Of a DNA stretch of 64,000 bases, positions 42,041 through 50,417 are shown piece by piece (position 1 is the first letter of the stretch; every line of letters starts with the position of its first letter). Source of the DNA: Brevundimonas vesicularis. GTDB taxonomy: Bacteria > Pseudomonadota > Alphaproteobacteria > Caulobacterales > Caulobacteraceae. The position numbers were made by a program, and so were the translations under genes. The stretch spans positions 930,001 to 994,000 of the forward strand of contig NZ_CP115671.1 in assembly GCF_027886425.1 (NCBI RefSeq). The letters run 5' to 3'. The notes beneath the pieces were generated by a model. That model saw nothing but the letters and a program-made list of their open reading frames with translations, did not search any database and was not told where the DNA came from.

Positions 42041-44602
42041 ATGCGCGGTGAACTGAAGACCTATCAGGCCAAGCGCCGGTTCGGAGAAACGCCCGAGCCG
42101 AAGGGCGCGAAGGGCAAGCGCGCGAAGGGCGGCTTCCGCTATCTGATCCAGCGCCATGCGGCGACGCGGCTGCACTATGATTTCCGTATCGAGGCGGACG
42201 GGGTGCTGAAGTCCTGGGCCGTGACCAAGGCGCCGTCGCGCGACACGGCGGTCAAGCGTCTGGCGGTCGAGGTCGAGGATCATCCGCTGGACTACGGATC
42301 GTTCGAGGGGACGATTCCCGACGGCAACTACGGCGCCGGAACGGTGCAGATGTGGGATGTCGGCACCTGGGAGCCGCAGGAGCCGGACCTGGAGGCCGCC
42401 TGGGCCAAGGGTCAGATCAAGATGATCCTTCACGGCGAACGGCTGAAGGGCAAATGGGCGCTGATCCGGTTGAAGAGCGACCGGGGCAAGCCGTCCAAGA
42501 GAAACAACTGGCTGCTGCTGAAGGAGAAGGACGACTTCGCCGTGGCGGGAGAGGGCGATGCGCTCGCCGAAATCGACGCCTCGGTGACGACGGGCCGGTC
42601 GCTGGCCGAGATCGCGGATGGAACGACGGAATGGACGGCGTCCAAGCCGACGGGGCGTAAAGGCCCGGCCAAGCCAAAGCCGTCTAAGGCGGCGCTAAAG
42701 GCCAAGAAGCCGCCGGCCTTCGTGCCGATCCAGCTGTGTAAGGTGACCGACCATCCACCGGGCGGGACGGGCTGGGCGCACGAGATCAAGTTCGACGGCT
42801 ATCGCATCCAGATCGGGGTCGGCGGCGGTCGGGCGGTCTTGCGGACGCGCAAGGGTCTGGACTGGAGCGACAAGTTTTCGGATCTGGCGGCGGATGCGGC
42901 GACCTGGCCCGACGCCGTGATCGACGGCGAGCTGTGCGCTCTGGACGACGATCACATGCCGGACTTCGGCGCGTTGCAGGCGGCCATCTCGGACGAGAAG
43001 ACGGAAGGCCTGGTGTATTTCGCCTTCGATCTGTTGTTCGAGGGGGCGGAGGATCTGCGTAAACTGCCGCTGTCGCATCGCAAGGCGCGGCTGCAGGCCT
43101 ATGTGGACCGGATCGGAAAGGCCGCCGCAGGTCGGCTGCGCTACGTCGAGCATTTCGCCTCGACCGGCCAGGCGGTGCTGGAGAGCGCCTGTCGCATGGA
43201 TCTGGAAGGCGTGATCTCCAAGAAACTGGACGCCCCCTATCATGCCGGGCGGTCATCGACCTGGCTGAAGTCCAAATGCCGGGGTCGCGATGAAGTCGTG
43301 ATCGGCGGCTGGTCGTCCGAGGACGGCACGCGGTTCCGCTCTCTGCTGGTGGGGGTCAGGGAAAAGGGCGGTCTTCGCTATCTGGGAAGGGTGGGGACCG
43401 GCTATGGCGAGGCCGTGACGAAGACGCTTGTTCCGGCGTTAAAGGGCGTGGCTGCGGAGAAATCGCCCTTCGCCGGGGCGGGCGCGCCAAAGGCGGCCAA
43501 GGACATCCATTGGGTCAAGCCGGTGCTGGTCGCCGAGGTCGAGCACGGCGGCTATACCGAATCCGGATCGCTGCGGCAGGCGGCGTTCAAAGGGTTGCGC
43601 GAAGACAAGACGGCCGCAGAGGTCACCGAGGCGCCGCAACCGCCCACCGACATGGGCGACGCGAAGAAGACCACGACGACGGTGCGACCAGCCGGAAAGC
43701 CCGGCAAGGTGGTCGTGGCGGGCGTGACCCTCTCCAGCCCCGATAAGGTGTTGTGGCCCGCCGTCGGCGACCGGCCGGCGATCACCAAGGCCGATCTGGC
43801 GCGCTACTACGAGGCGGCGGCTGAGCGGATTCTGCCCCATGTGGCGGACCGGCCGACCTCGATTATCCGGGCGCCCGAGGGGATCGGCGGCGAGACCTTC
43901 TTCCAGCGTCATGCCATGGCGGGGTCAAACCCGCGACTGAAGCTGATCGACGTCAAGGCCCGCAACCCTTACGTCGCCGCCGTCGATGTCGGCGGCCTGG
44001 TCGCCATCGCCCAGTCGGGCGGGCTGGAACTGCACCCCTGGGGCTGTGCGCCCGGCCAGCCGGAAGTCCCTGAGCAAATCACCTTCGACCTGGATCCCGA
44101 CGAGGGGCTGAACTTCGCCGACGTCATCGCCGCGTCCAAGGTCGTGAAAGCGAAGATCGAGGCGCTAGGTCTGGCCGCCTTCGTCAAGACGACCGGGGGC
44201 AAGGGGCTGCACGTCGTGGTGCCGATCAAGACCGACGCCCGCTCGCGTGTGACCTGGGATCAGAACAAGGCCTTCGCCAAGGCGGTGGCGGAGGCCATAC
44301 GCGTCGAGGCGCCGGACCGGTTCACCACGACCCTGGCCAAGAAGGCGCGGGGCGGAAAGATCTTCATCGACTATCTGCGCAACGGGCGCATGGCGACGGC
44401 GGTCGCGCCCTGGTCGCCGCGCGCACGGCCGGGCGCCGGGATCGCCTTCCCGCTGTCGTGGGGTCAGGTGAAGGCGGGGCTGGACCCGGCGGCGTTCAAC
44501 CTATGGACCTATGAGGCGCTGCTGAAGAAGCCGGATCCGTGGGCGGATTTTCGGGCGTCTGCGGTCAGTTTGAAATCGGCGCTGAAAAAGATGGGCGTCT
44601 AG
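42041..44602 (+). CDS. ligD: DNA ligase D (phosphoesterase-ligase-polymerase)
   Basis: An 853-residue three-domain enzyme of non-homologous end joining. Residues about 30-180 are the 3'-phosphoesterase (QRHAATRLHYDFRIE with its His/Asp metal ligands). About 220-530 are the ATP-dependent ligase, with adenylation Lys250 in HEIKFDGYR and the KSKCRGRDEVVIGGW block. About 560-850 are the primase-polymerase (FDLDPDEGLNFADV with Asp683/Asp685, TTGGKGLHVVVP). The domain order is phosphoesterase-ligase-polymerase as in Pseudomonas, not the mycobacterial order. It is convergent with ku; the stop codons share CTAG. Confidence 0.96.
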   Translation: MRGELKTYQAKRRFGETPEPKGAKGKRAKGGFRYLIQRHAATRLHYDFRIEADGVLKSWAVTKAPSRDTAVKRLAVEVEDHPLDYGSFEGTIPDGNYGAGTVQMWDVGTWEPQEPDLEAAWAKGQIKMILHGERLKGKWALIRLKSDRGKPSKRNNWLLLKEKDDFAVAGEGDALAEIDASVTTGRSLAEIADGTTEWTASKPTGRKGPAKPKPSKAALKAKKPPAFVPIQLCKVTDHPPGGTGWAHEIKFDGYRIQIGVGGGRAVLRTRKGLDWSDKFSDLAADAATWPDAVIDGELCALDDDHMPDFGALQAAISDEKTEGLVYFAFDLLFEGAEDLRKLPLSHRKARLQAYVDRIGKAAAGRLRYVEHFASTGQAVLESACRMDLEGVISKKLDAPYHAGRSSTWLKSKCRGRDEVVIGGWSSEDGTRFRSLLVGVREKGGLRYLGRVGTGYGEAVTKTLVPALKGVAAEKSPFAGAGAPKAAKDIHWVKPVLVAEVEHGGYTESGSLRQAAFKGLREDKTAAEVTEAPQPPTDMGDAKKTTTTVRPAGKPGKVVVAGVTLSSPDKVLWPAVGDRPAITKADLARYYEAAAERILPHVADRPTSIIRAPEGIGGETFFQRHAMAGSNPRLKLIDVKARNPYVAAVDVGGLVAIAQSGGLELHPWGCAPGQPEVPEQITFDLDPDEGLNFADVIAASKVVKAKIEALGLAAFVKTTGGKGLHVVVPIKTDARSRVTWDQNKAFAKAVAEAIRVEAPDRFTTTLAKKARGGKIFIDYLRNGRMATAVAPWSPRARPGAGIAFPLSWGQVKAGLDPAAFNLWTYEALLKKPDPWADFRASAVSLKSALKKMGV

Positions 44603-45465
44603 GCTGCTGTCTTCTTCTTTGCCGCAGCCTTCCTGGGCGTCGCCTTCTTTGCCGGGGCCTTCTTGGCGGCTGGCTTCTTCGTCCCCGTCGCCGACCCTTT
44701 CAGGCTGTTCCGCAATGCGGCCATCAGGTCGATGACATTGGTGTCGTCGGGTTCGGCGACATCGACCACGCCCGTGCCGCCCTTTGACTTGGCCTTGATC
44801 ATCGCGCGCAAGGCGTCGTCGTAGCCGTCCTTGAAGTCGGTCGGGTCGAAGTCCGCCTCCTTCTGCCCGATGATGCGCGCGGCGATCTCGACCATGTCGG
44901 GATCGGCCTTCACTGTCGGAATGTCGTCGAAGTATTCGTCGGAATCGCGCACCTCGTCATGGGCGCGCAGGGTGTAGGCGATCAGCCCCTTGCCCCGGAC
45001 CTCCAGCGCCAGCTGACGCTCCTTGCCGCGCAGGACCAGCTGGCCCAGCGCCACCTTGCCCTGTTTCTCCATGGCGTCGCGGATGACGGCGAAGGCCTCG
45101 ACGCCCGCGCCTTTCTCGGGAACCACGAAGAAGGGATCGTCCCAGTACAGCCGGTCGATGTCGTCCTCATCTACGAACTTGTCGATCGAGATGGTCTTGG
45201 TGCTCTCCAGCTTCACCTTGTCGAAGTCGGCGTCGTCGAACAGCACGTATTCGTCCTTGGACACCTCATAGCCGCGCACCAGATCGCTGCGCTCGACGGG
45301 CCCGGCGTCCGGGTCGGTCGGCACCATGCGGATGCGATTGTTGGTGTCAGGATTGATCAGGTGAAACCGCACGTCGTTCGTGCTTGTCGTCGCCGTGTAG
45401 AGGGCCACCGGACAGGTGACCAGCGACAGCTTCAGATGTCCTTGCCAGGTGGGGCGGGCGGCCAT
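44599..45465 (-). CDS. ku: Ku DNA-end-binding protein
   Basis: A 288-residue bacterial Ku that dimerises on double-strand ends and recruits LigD. The core has TWQGHLKLSLVTCPVALYTAT, VRGYEVSKDEYVLFDDADFD (quoted in part) and the LVLRGKERQLALEVRG region. The C-terminus is a lysine/alanine-rich tail (AAKKAPAKKATPRKAAAKKK), a DNA-binding extension common in Ku. It converges on ligD. Confidence 0.96.
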   Translation of the reverse strand: MAARPTWQGHLKLSLVTCPVALYTATTSTNDVRFHLINPDTNNRIRMVPTDPDAGPVERSDLVRGYEVSKDEYVLFDDADFDKVKLESTKTISIDKFVDEDDIDRLYWDDPFFVVPEKGAGVEAFAVIRDAMEKQGKVALGQLVLRGKERQLALEVRGKGLIAYTLRAHDEVRDSDEYFDDIPTVKADPDMVEIAARIIGQKEADFDPTDFKDGYDDALRAMIKAKSKGGTGVVDVAEPDDTNVIDLMAALRNSLKGSATGTKKPAAKKAPAKKATPRKAAAKKKTAA

Positions 45466-45534
45466 GTCGGTTCTCCTCGATCCGTGACAATGCGTCAGGG
45501 CGATTTGCGTTCGAACAGGGCCGCCGCCTGGGCA

Positions 45535-45888
45535 TCAGGCCTTACCTTCGAAGGCGACGCTGAAACCGCCCCACATCATGCGCTTGCCGTCGAAGGGCAT
45601 GTCCATATTCGCAAAGTCGGGGTCGTCCTGCATCTTGCCGAAACAGGCGTCGGCGGTGGCGCGGTCGGGCCAGGTCACCCAGGAGAAGACGACGACCTCG
45701 CCCTCTTGCAGCTTCACCGCCATGGGAAAGCTGGTTAGTTTGCCGTCCGGCACGTCCTCGCCCCAGGTCTCGACCTGGGACAAGGCGCCGTATTTCTGAA
45801 ACAGGGGCCAGGAGGCCTCGGCGGACTTGATGTAGCGCGCCTTGTCCTCGGTTTTCACGGGGGTCAAAAAGCCGGTCACATAGGTCAT
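45535..45888 (-). CDS. DUF1428 family protein
   Basis: A 117-residue dimeric ferredoxin-like-fold protein. The pattern YVTGFLTPV, FSWVTWPDRATADACFGKM and the MPFDGKRMMWGGFS C-terminus is DUF1428. Members show strict beta-alpha-beta folds but no known activity. It lies 22 bases after the PhnB-like gene and may be the last gene of the HxlR-opposed cluster. Confidence 0.88.
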   Translation of the reverse strand: MTYVTGFLTPVKTEDKARYIKSAEASWPLFQKYGALSQVETWGEDVPDGKLTSFPMAVKLQEGEVVVFSWVTWPDRATADACFGKMQDDPDFANMDMPFDGKRMMWGGFSVAFEGKA

Positions 45889-45910
45889 CGGTCGTCTCTT
45901 CTTTCTGGAT

Positions 45911-46393
45911 TCAAACGTCGGCGACGGCGCGGTCCAGCGCCGCGATGTCGATCTTGATCATGCCCATCATGGCCTGCATGGCGGCCTTGGCGCGCGCGGG
46001 GTTCGGATCTGTGGTCAGTTCCATCAGGCGACGAGGCGTGATCTGCCACGACAGGCCCCAGCGGTCCTTCAACCAGCCGCAGGCGTTCTCGCTGCCGCCG
46101 TCGGCGAGCAGGGCGTCCCACAGCCGGTCCGTCTCGGCCTGATCCTCGGTCATCACCATGAAGGAGACGGCCTCGGTGAAGCGAAAGTTCGGTCCGCCGT
46201 TCAGCGCCAGATACTGGCGACCCGCCAGCAAGAACTGCACCGTCAGCACCGATCCTTCAGGGCCAGAGGGCGTATCGACCGGCGAGCGGTTGACGGCGGT
46301 GATGCGGCTGTCGGGCAGCAGGCTGACATAGAAGGCGGTCGCGGCCTCGGCGTCGCCGTCGAACCACAAGCAGGGAATGATCTTGTCGCTCAT
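45911..46393 (-). CDS. PhnB-like VOC-superfamily protein
   Basis: A 160-residue vicinal-oxygen-chelate fold protein of the PhnB/3-demethylubiquinone-methyltransferase-like group. IIPCLWFDGDAEAATAFYVS, LNGGPNFRFTEAVSFMV and GWLKDRWGLSWQITPRRL are diagnostic. Such names are historical; no methyltransferase activity is implied. The start at 46393 overlaps the SRPBCC stop by ATGA. Confidence 0.87.
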   Translation of the reverse strand: MSDKIIPCLWFDGDAEAATAFYVSLLPDSRITAVNRSPVDTPSGPEGSVLTVQFLLAGRQYLALNGGPNFRFTEAVSFMVMTEDQAETDRLWDALLADGGSENACGWLKDRWGLSWQITPRRLMELTTDPNPARAKAAMQAMMGMIKIDIAALDRAVADV

Positions 46394-46851
46394 GCCGCGT
46401 CGCCCTCCGCCAACGCCGCCAGTTGATCGGCGACGGCGCCCCATCCCTGTTCGAAGCCCATGGCCTTGTGGGTTTCGGCGGCCTTTTCGTCCCAATGCCG
46501 GGCGGTGGCGGTGTAGCGGGTTCCACCGGCCTCGGGCTCGAAGGTGTCAATGCGCACGAAGTTCATGTCGCCGGCCTGCGGAACCCAGCCCTCGGTGAAG
46601 GCGCCGGTCGAGACCAGTTTGCGCCCCGGAACCACCTCCAGAAACACGCCGGAATAGGGATGCCGCTCGCCCTCAGGCGAAGCCATTTCGACATTGGCCC
46701 GCCCGCCGACGCGCAGGTCCCAATCCACGACCGGCGTGGTCCAGGGGCGAGGGCAGAACCACTCGCCGGTGCGCTCGGTGTAGATCTTCCACACCGTCTC
46801 CGGCGAGGCCTTGATCAGACGGCTGATGCTCAGTTCACGACTGTCGGCCAT
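46390..46851 (-). CDS. SRPBCC (AHSA1/START-like) domain protein
   Basis: A 153-residue ligand-binding fold: LSISRLIKASPETVWKIYTE at the start, WTTPVVDWDLRVGGRANVEM, and the C-terminal helix ETHKAMGFEQGWGAVADQLA. AHSA1-like SRPBCC proteins bind hydrophobic ligands or act in stress. The ATG at 46851 shares its A with the VOC-gene TGA. It is the second gene of a four-gene cluster controlled in part by the divergent HxlR gene. Confidence 0.88.
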   Translation of the reverse strand: MADSRELSISRLIKASPETVWKIYTERTGEWFCPRPWTTPVVDWDLRVGGRANVEMASPEGERHPYSGVFLEVVPGRKLVSTGAFTEGWVPQAGDMNFVRIDTFEPEAGGTRYTATARHWDEKAAETHKAMGFEQGWGAVADQLAALAEGDAA

Positions 46852-47294
46852 CACGACACCATGGCGTTGGCGGCGAAGGCTTCGGGACCGGCGGCGACGG
46901 CGGCCGGGTCCATCCACATCACCTCCCAGATGTGGCCGTCCGGATCGGCATAGCTGCGGCCGTACATGAAGCCGTAATCCTGGGACGCGTTCGGATCGCT
47001 CTCGCCGCCAGCGGCCTCCGCTTGGGCTACGACGGCGTCGACCGCCTCGCGGCTGTCCCGGGACAGGCACAACAGAACCTGGGCCGAGGCATGGGCGTCG
47101 GGGATCGCCCGGTCGGTGAAGGTGCGCCATTTGTCGTGGGTAAGCAGCATGACGTGGATCACGTCCGACACCACCATACAGGCGGCCGTGTCGTCGCTGA
47201 ACATCGGGTTCCTGGTCGCGCCGACGGCCTCATAGAAGGCGATCGATCGGGGCAGGTCGGCGACCGGCAGGTTGATGAAAATCAGCTGAGCCAC
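46851..47294 (-). CDS. VOC-superfamily (glyoxalase-like) protein
   Basis: A 147-residue protein with paired beta-alpha-beta-beta-beta modules: IFINLPVADLPRSIAFYEAV at the start and SYADPDGHIWEVMWMDP at the end supply metal-ligand positions. It belongs to the broad glyoxalase/bleomycin-resistance superfamily. It is the promoter-proximal gene, divergent from an HxlR regulator 58 bases away. Confidence 0.87.
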   Translation of the reverse strand: MAQLIFINLPVADLPRSIAFYEAVGATRNPMFSDDTAACMVVSDVIHVMLLTHDKWRTFTDRAIPDAHASAQVLLCLSRDSREAVDAVVAQAEAAGGESDPNASQDYGFMYGRSYADPDGHIWEVMWMDPAAVAAGPEAFAANAMVS

Positions 47295-47342
47295 GGCGTT
47301 TCCTCTCCTTGTTATTTGCGAAACCTGACTCCGATGATTACG

Positions 47343-47354
47343 ATAGTCAACTAT
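47343..47354. promoter_or_regulatory. Candidate HxlR operator
   Basis: ATAGTCAACTAT is an inverted repeat (5-base arms, 2-base spacer) that ends on the start codon of the HxlR-family gene, within the 58-base divergent promoter region. Its position suggests autoregulation and control of the VOC-SRPBCC-PhnB genes. Confidence 0.45.
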
Positions 47355-48036
47355 GAAGTTAGAAAAGATAACCGATAGGGCTGGTCGCCGATATCACGAC
47401 GCCTGCGGCGCCGCACACGGGCTGGACCTGATCGGCGAGCGCTGGGCCTTGCTGGTGATCCGCGAACTGATGATGGGCCCGCGTCGGTTCGGTGATCTGC
47501 GAAAGGATCTGCACGGCATTTCCGCGAACGTGCTGACCCAGCGGCTGGAGGGGCTGGAGGCTTCGGGCATCGTGACCCGCCGCAAACTGCCGCCGCCCGC
47601 CTCGGTTCAGGTCTATGAGCTGACGCCTTGGGGATACGAGATCAAGCCGGTCTTCATGGTGCTGGGCGGCTGGGCCGCGCGCTCGCCTCGCCACGACCCG
47701 ACACTGCCGATCAGCGCGGTGTCGATCATGCAGTCGTTCGAGACGATGTTCGATCCGGCCCTGGCCGGAGACGCAGCGATGACCGTCGGCTTCGTCTTCG
47801 GCGACGAACCTTTTGTCGTTCAGATCGAAAAGGGGACGATCACGACCCGTCGCGGCGCCACGGACACCGCCGACGTCGTCCTGACGACCCAACCGCCGCT
47901 GGTCGCGGCCTGCGTCTACGGCAAGGTCCCGCCCGCCGCCTTCGAGGCCGACGGCCTGATGACCCTGACCGGCGACCGGGCCGTGTTCGACCGCTTCGCG
48001 GGCTTCTTCAACCTGCCGGAGAAGGCGCCGGTCTGA
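47353..48036 (+). CDS. HxlR-family transcriptional regulator with C-terminal SCP2-like domain
   Basis: A 227-residue protein. Residues about 15-105 form the HxlR winged helix (LDLIGERWALLVIRELMMGP, FGDLRKDLHGISANVLTQRL). Residues about 115-225 resemble an SCP2-like lipid-binding domain (FVFGDEPFVVQIEKGTITTR, AFEADGLMTLTGDRAVFDRF). The second domain probably senses a hydrophobic ligand. It is divergent from the VOC/SRPBCC/PhnB cluster, and the upstream region is AT-rich compared with its surroundings. Confidence 0.88.
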   Translation: MKLEKITDRAGRRYHDACGAAHGLDLIGERWALLVIRELMMGPRRFGDLRKDLHGISANVLTQRLEGLEASGIVTRRKLPPPASVQVYELTPWGYEIKPVFMVLGGWAARSPRHDPTLPISAVSIMQSFETMFDPALAGDAAMTVGFVFGDEPFVVQIEKGTITTRRGATDTADVVLTTQPPLVAACVYGKVPPAAFEADGLMTLTGDRAVFDRFAGFFNLPEKAPV

Positions 48037-48040
48037 AGCT

Positions 48041-48250
48041 TCAGGCCAGCATGTCCAGCAGCGTGCCGGTCATGTCGTCCGCGGTGCGCAGAACGGCGGC
48101 GTTGGCGTTGAAGGCGGTCTTGGCCTGGATCCGCTCCACGGTTTCCTCGGCGAGATTGTCCAACGGCGCGGTGGCGGTGCGACGCGCGCTGTTGTCGAAC
48201 CGGTTCTGCGCGGTCGTCATTCCGGCGGCGGCTATGGAAAGCGCTTGCAT
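48041..48250 (-). CDS. Miniature flagellar-rod-like protein (FlgB/C/F/G ends only)
   Basis: A 69-residue protein whose first 20 residues (MQALSIAAAGMTTAQNRFDN) match the N-terminal helix of flagellar rod and hook proteins, and whose last 37 (DNLAEETVERIQAKTAFNAN, then AAVLRTADDMTGTLLDMLA) match their C-terminal helix. The variable middle domain is missing altogether. GGAG lies eight bases before the ATG. It is convergent with the HxlR gene, five bases apart. No flagellar genes are nearby. It may be a minimal rod-type subunit or a decayed fragment that kept both ends. Confidence 0.8.
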   Translation of the reverse strand: MQALSIAAAGMTTAQNRFDNSARRTATAPLDNLAEETVERIQAKTAFNANAAVLRTADDMTGTLLDMLA

Positions 48251-48380
48251 GGCGAAGCTCCGGACGCGGTGGGTTCGATCGCCAGACTGCGTCTTTCAGG
48301 TCAACGTCGCCTGAAGGAACAGGGTGAACGGCGTTTTCCGCCCCGCTTGCGCCCTTATTGATGTATAGAGCGCCATCATT

Positions 48381-48430
48381 CGCCCGGCCTGAGGTCTGAC
48401 CTCGGCCGGGCGCGGTCGTTTCGGCGACCG
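48381..48430 (+). other. Two stem-loops in the DEAD-box helicase leader
   Basis: The first stem-loop (48381-48412) has a 9-bp and a 5-bp helix separated by a bulged T, with a 3-base loop. The second (48413-48430) has a 6-bp helix with a 6-base loop. They follow each other directly and end 26 bases before the helicase start. Structured leaders are known for cold-induced RNA helicases; alternatively the first could be a terminator for upstream transcripts, though no T tract follows. Confidence 0.5.
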
Positions 48431-48456
48431 CCCTTGTCCGTTGTCCCAGGTTTCCT

Positions 48457-50370
48457 ATGCCCTTTCCCGCCGTCCATCCCGCGCTCGACCGCGCCCTGAT
48501 CAACAAGGGCTATGCCGAACCCACTCCGGTTCAGGCCGCCGTCCTGGAGGCGGAGCATGCGGATCGCGACCTGCTGGTCTCGGCCCAGACGGGTTCGGGC
48601 AAGACCGTGGCCTTTGGTCTGGCCGCTGCGCCGACCCTGCTGGGCGACAAGCCGATCTTCGGCCCCGGCGGCGCGCCGCTCTGCCTGGCCATCGCGCCCA
48701 CGCGGGAACTGGCCATGCAGGTCGCGGCTGAGCTGCAATGGCTGTACGCCGACTCCGGCGCCAAGATCGCCACCTGCGTCGGCGGCATGGATGCGCGCCG
48801 TGAAGCCCGCGCGCTCGGCTTCGGCGTCCACATCGTCGTCGGCACGCCCGGCCGCCTGAAGGACCACATCGATCGGGGCAATCTGGACCTGTCCGAGCTA
48901 AAGGTCGCCGTCCTCGATGAGGCCGACGAGATGCTGGACATGGGCTTCCGCGAGGACCTTGAGCACATCCTGGACCAGGCGCCGGCCGAACGTCGCACCC
49001 TGCTGTTCTCGGCGACCATCGCGCGTGAGATCGCGACCCTGGCCAAACGCTATCAGAAGGACGCGGTCCGCATCGACGCGACCGACAAGACGCGCCAGCA
49101 CGCCGACATCGAATACCGCGCCTATCGCATTGCGCCGAACGAGATCGAGCACGCGGTGGTCAACACCCTGCGCTGGTTCGAGGCGCCGCGCGCCATGGTC
49201 TTCTGCTCGACGCGCGACAGCGTGCGTCACCTGCAATCCTCTCTGCTGGAGCGCGGCTTCTCGACCGTCAGCCTGTCGGGCGAGATGGGTCAGCGCGAGC
49301 GGACCGACGCGCTTCAGTCGCTGCGTGACGGCCGCGCCCGCGTCTGTGTCGCCACCGACGTCGCCGCGCGCGGTCTGGACCTGCCGGACCTGGGTCTGGT
49401 CATCCATGCCGAACTGCCGATGAACCGCGCCGGCCTGCTGCACCGTTCGGGCCGGACGGGCCGGGCGGGCAAGAAGGGCATCTCGGTCATGCTGGTCCCG
49501 CACTCGCGCCGTCGCAAGGCCGAGCGGCTGATGGACGAGGCCGGCGTCGACGCCGTCTGGACCGGCGCCCCGACCTTCGACGAAATCCGCAAGGCCGACG
49601 AAGGCCGTCTGCTGTCGCCCGAGTTCTTCGAGGCCGACGTCTCCGACGAGGACATGGTCGTCGCCAAGCGGATGATCGCCGAGCGTACGCCCGACGAGAT
49701 CGCCGCCGCCCTGGTGCGCCTCCTGCGCAAGGAACAGCCGGCGCCGGAAGAACTGTCCGATCCGGGTTCGGACCGCGGTCCTGCCAAGCGCGAACGCACC
49801 GTGCGCAACGACGACGGCACGGCGGCTCAACCCTGGCCGGGCGACCGCCTGGGCGCCGATGATGTGGTCTGGTTCCGTCTGGACGTGGGCCGCAACAAGA
49901 ACGCCGACCCCAAGTGGCTGATACCGCTGATCTGCCGCATCGGCGGCATTTCCAAGCCTCAGATCGGCGCCATCCGCACCTTCCCCGAAGAGACGCGGTT
50001 CGAGGTCGCCAAGACCCACGAGAAAGCCTTCCGCGAAGCCGTCGCCGCCTCCAAGGACGAGGTGAAGATCACGCCGTCGGAAGCCCCGACGCCCGGCTCG
50101 ATGAAGGCCAGCCGCTTCGCCGGCAAGCCGCGCGAGGATGGCGACCGCCCCTTCAAGAAGACCCCCTACAAGCGCGCCGACGGCGGCGAGGGCGACGCCC
50201 GCCCGCCGTTCAAGAAGAAGCCCTGGGCCCCCCATTCCGGCAAGTCGGGGGCTGACAGCGGCGCCAATCCGCGCTCGAACGCCTCGGGCGACAAGCCCTA
50301 TGCCAAGAAGCCCTTCAAGGCCAAGCCGGGCTTCAAGAAGGACGGCTTCAAAGGCAAGCCCAAGGGCTGA
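48457..50370 (+). CDS. DEAD-box ATP-dependent RNA helicase (DeaD/CsdA-like)
   Basis: A 637-residue helicase. Motif I is AQTGSGKT, motif II DEAD (VLDEADEMLDMGF), motif III SAT and motif VI HRSGRTGRAG, all intact. Residues about 455-545 form a DbpA/CsdA-type RNA-binding domain (DDVVWFRLDVGRNKNADPKW). The last 90 residues are a basic low-complexity tail of KPF/KKP repeats. Roles in ribosome assembly and cold adaptation are expected from the family. A structured leader precedes it. Confidence 0.93.
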   Translation: MPFPAVHPALDRALINKGYAEPTPVQAAVLEAEHADRDLLVSAQTGSGKTVAFGLAAAPTLLGDKPIFGPGGAPLCLAIAPTRELAMQVAAELQWLYADSGAKIATCVGGMDARREARALGFGVHIVVGTPGRLKDHIDRGNLDLSELKVAVLDEADEMLDMGFREDLEHILDQAPAERRTLLFSATIAREIATLAKRYQKDAVRIDATDKTRQHADIEYRAYRIAPNEIEHAVVNTLRWFEAPRAMVFCSTRDSVRHLQSSLLERGFSTVSLSGEMGQRERTDALQSLRDGRARVCVATDVAARGLDLPDLGLVIHAELPMNRAGLLHRSGRTGRAGKKGISVMLVPHSRRRKAERLMDEAGVDAVWTGAPTFDEIRKADEGRLLSPEFFEADVSDEDMVVAKRMIAERTPDEIAAALVRLLRKEQPAPEELSDPGSDRGPAKRERTVRNDDGTAAQPWPGDRLGADDVVWFRLDVGRNKNADPKWLIPLICRIGGISKPQIGAIRTFPEETRFEVAKTHEKAFREAVAASKDEVKITPSEAPTPGSMKASRFAGKPREDGDRPFKKTPYKRADGGEGDARPPFKKKPWAPHSGKSGADSGANPRSNASGDKPYAKKPFKAKPGFKKDGFKGKPKG

Positions 50371-50394
50371 TCATGCCGGCACTTGCCTGATCGT

Positions 50395-50417
50395 GGGCGG
50401 AGGCGCACCCTCCGCCC
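50395..50417 (+). other. Perfect hairpin abutting the DUF962 start codon
   Basis: A 9-bp perfect stem (50395-50403 with 50409-50417) with a 5-base loop ends on the base before the ATG at 50418. The only Shine-Dalgarno-like sequence, GGAGG at 50400ff on the left arm, is buried in the stem. It may restrict translation or serve as a terminator for the helicase gene, but no T tract follows. Confidence 0.5.
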
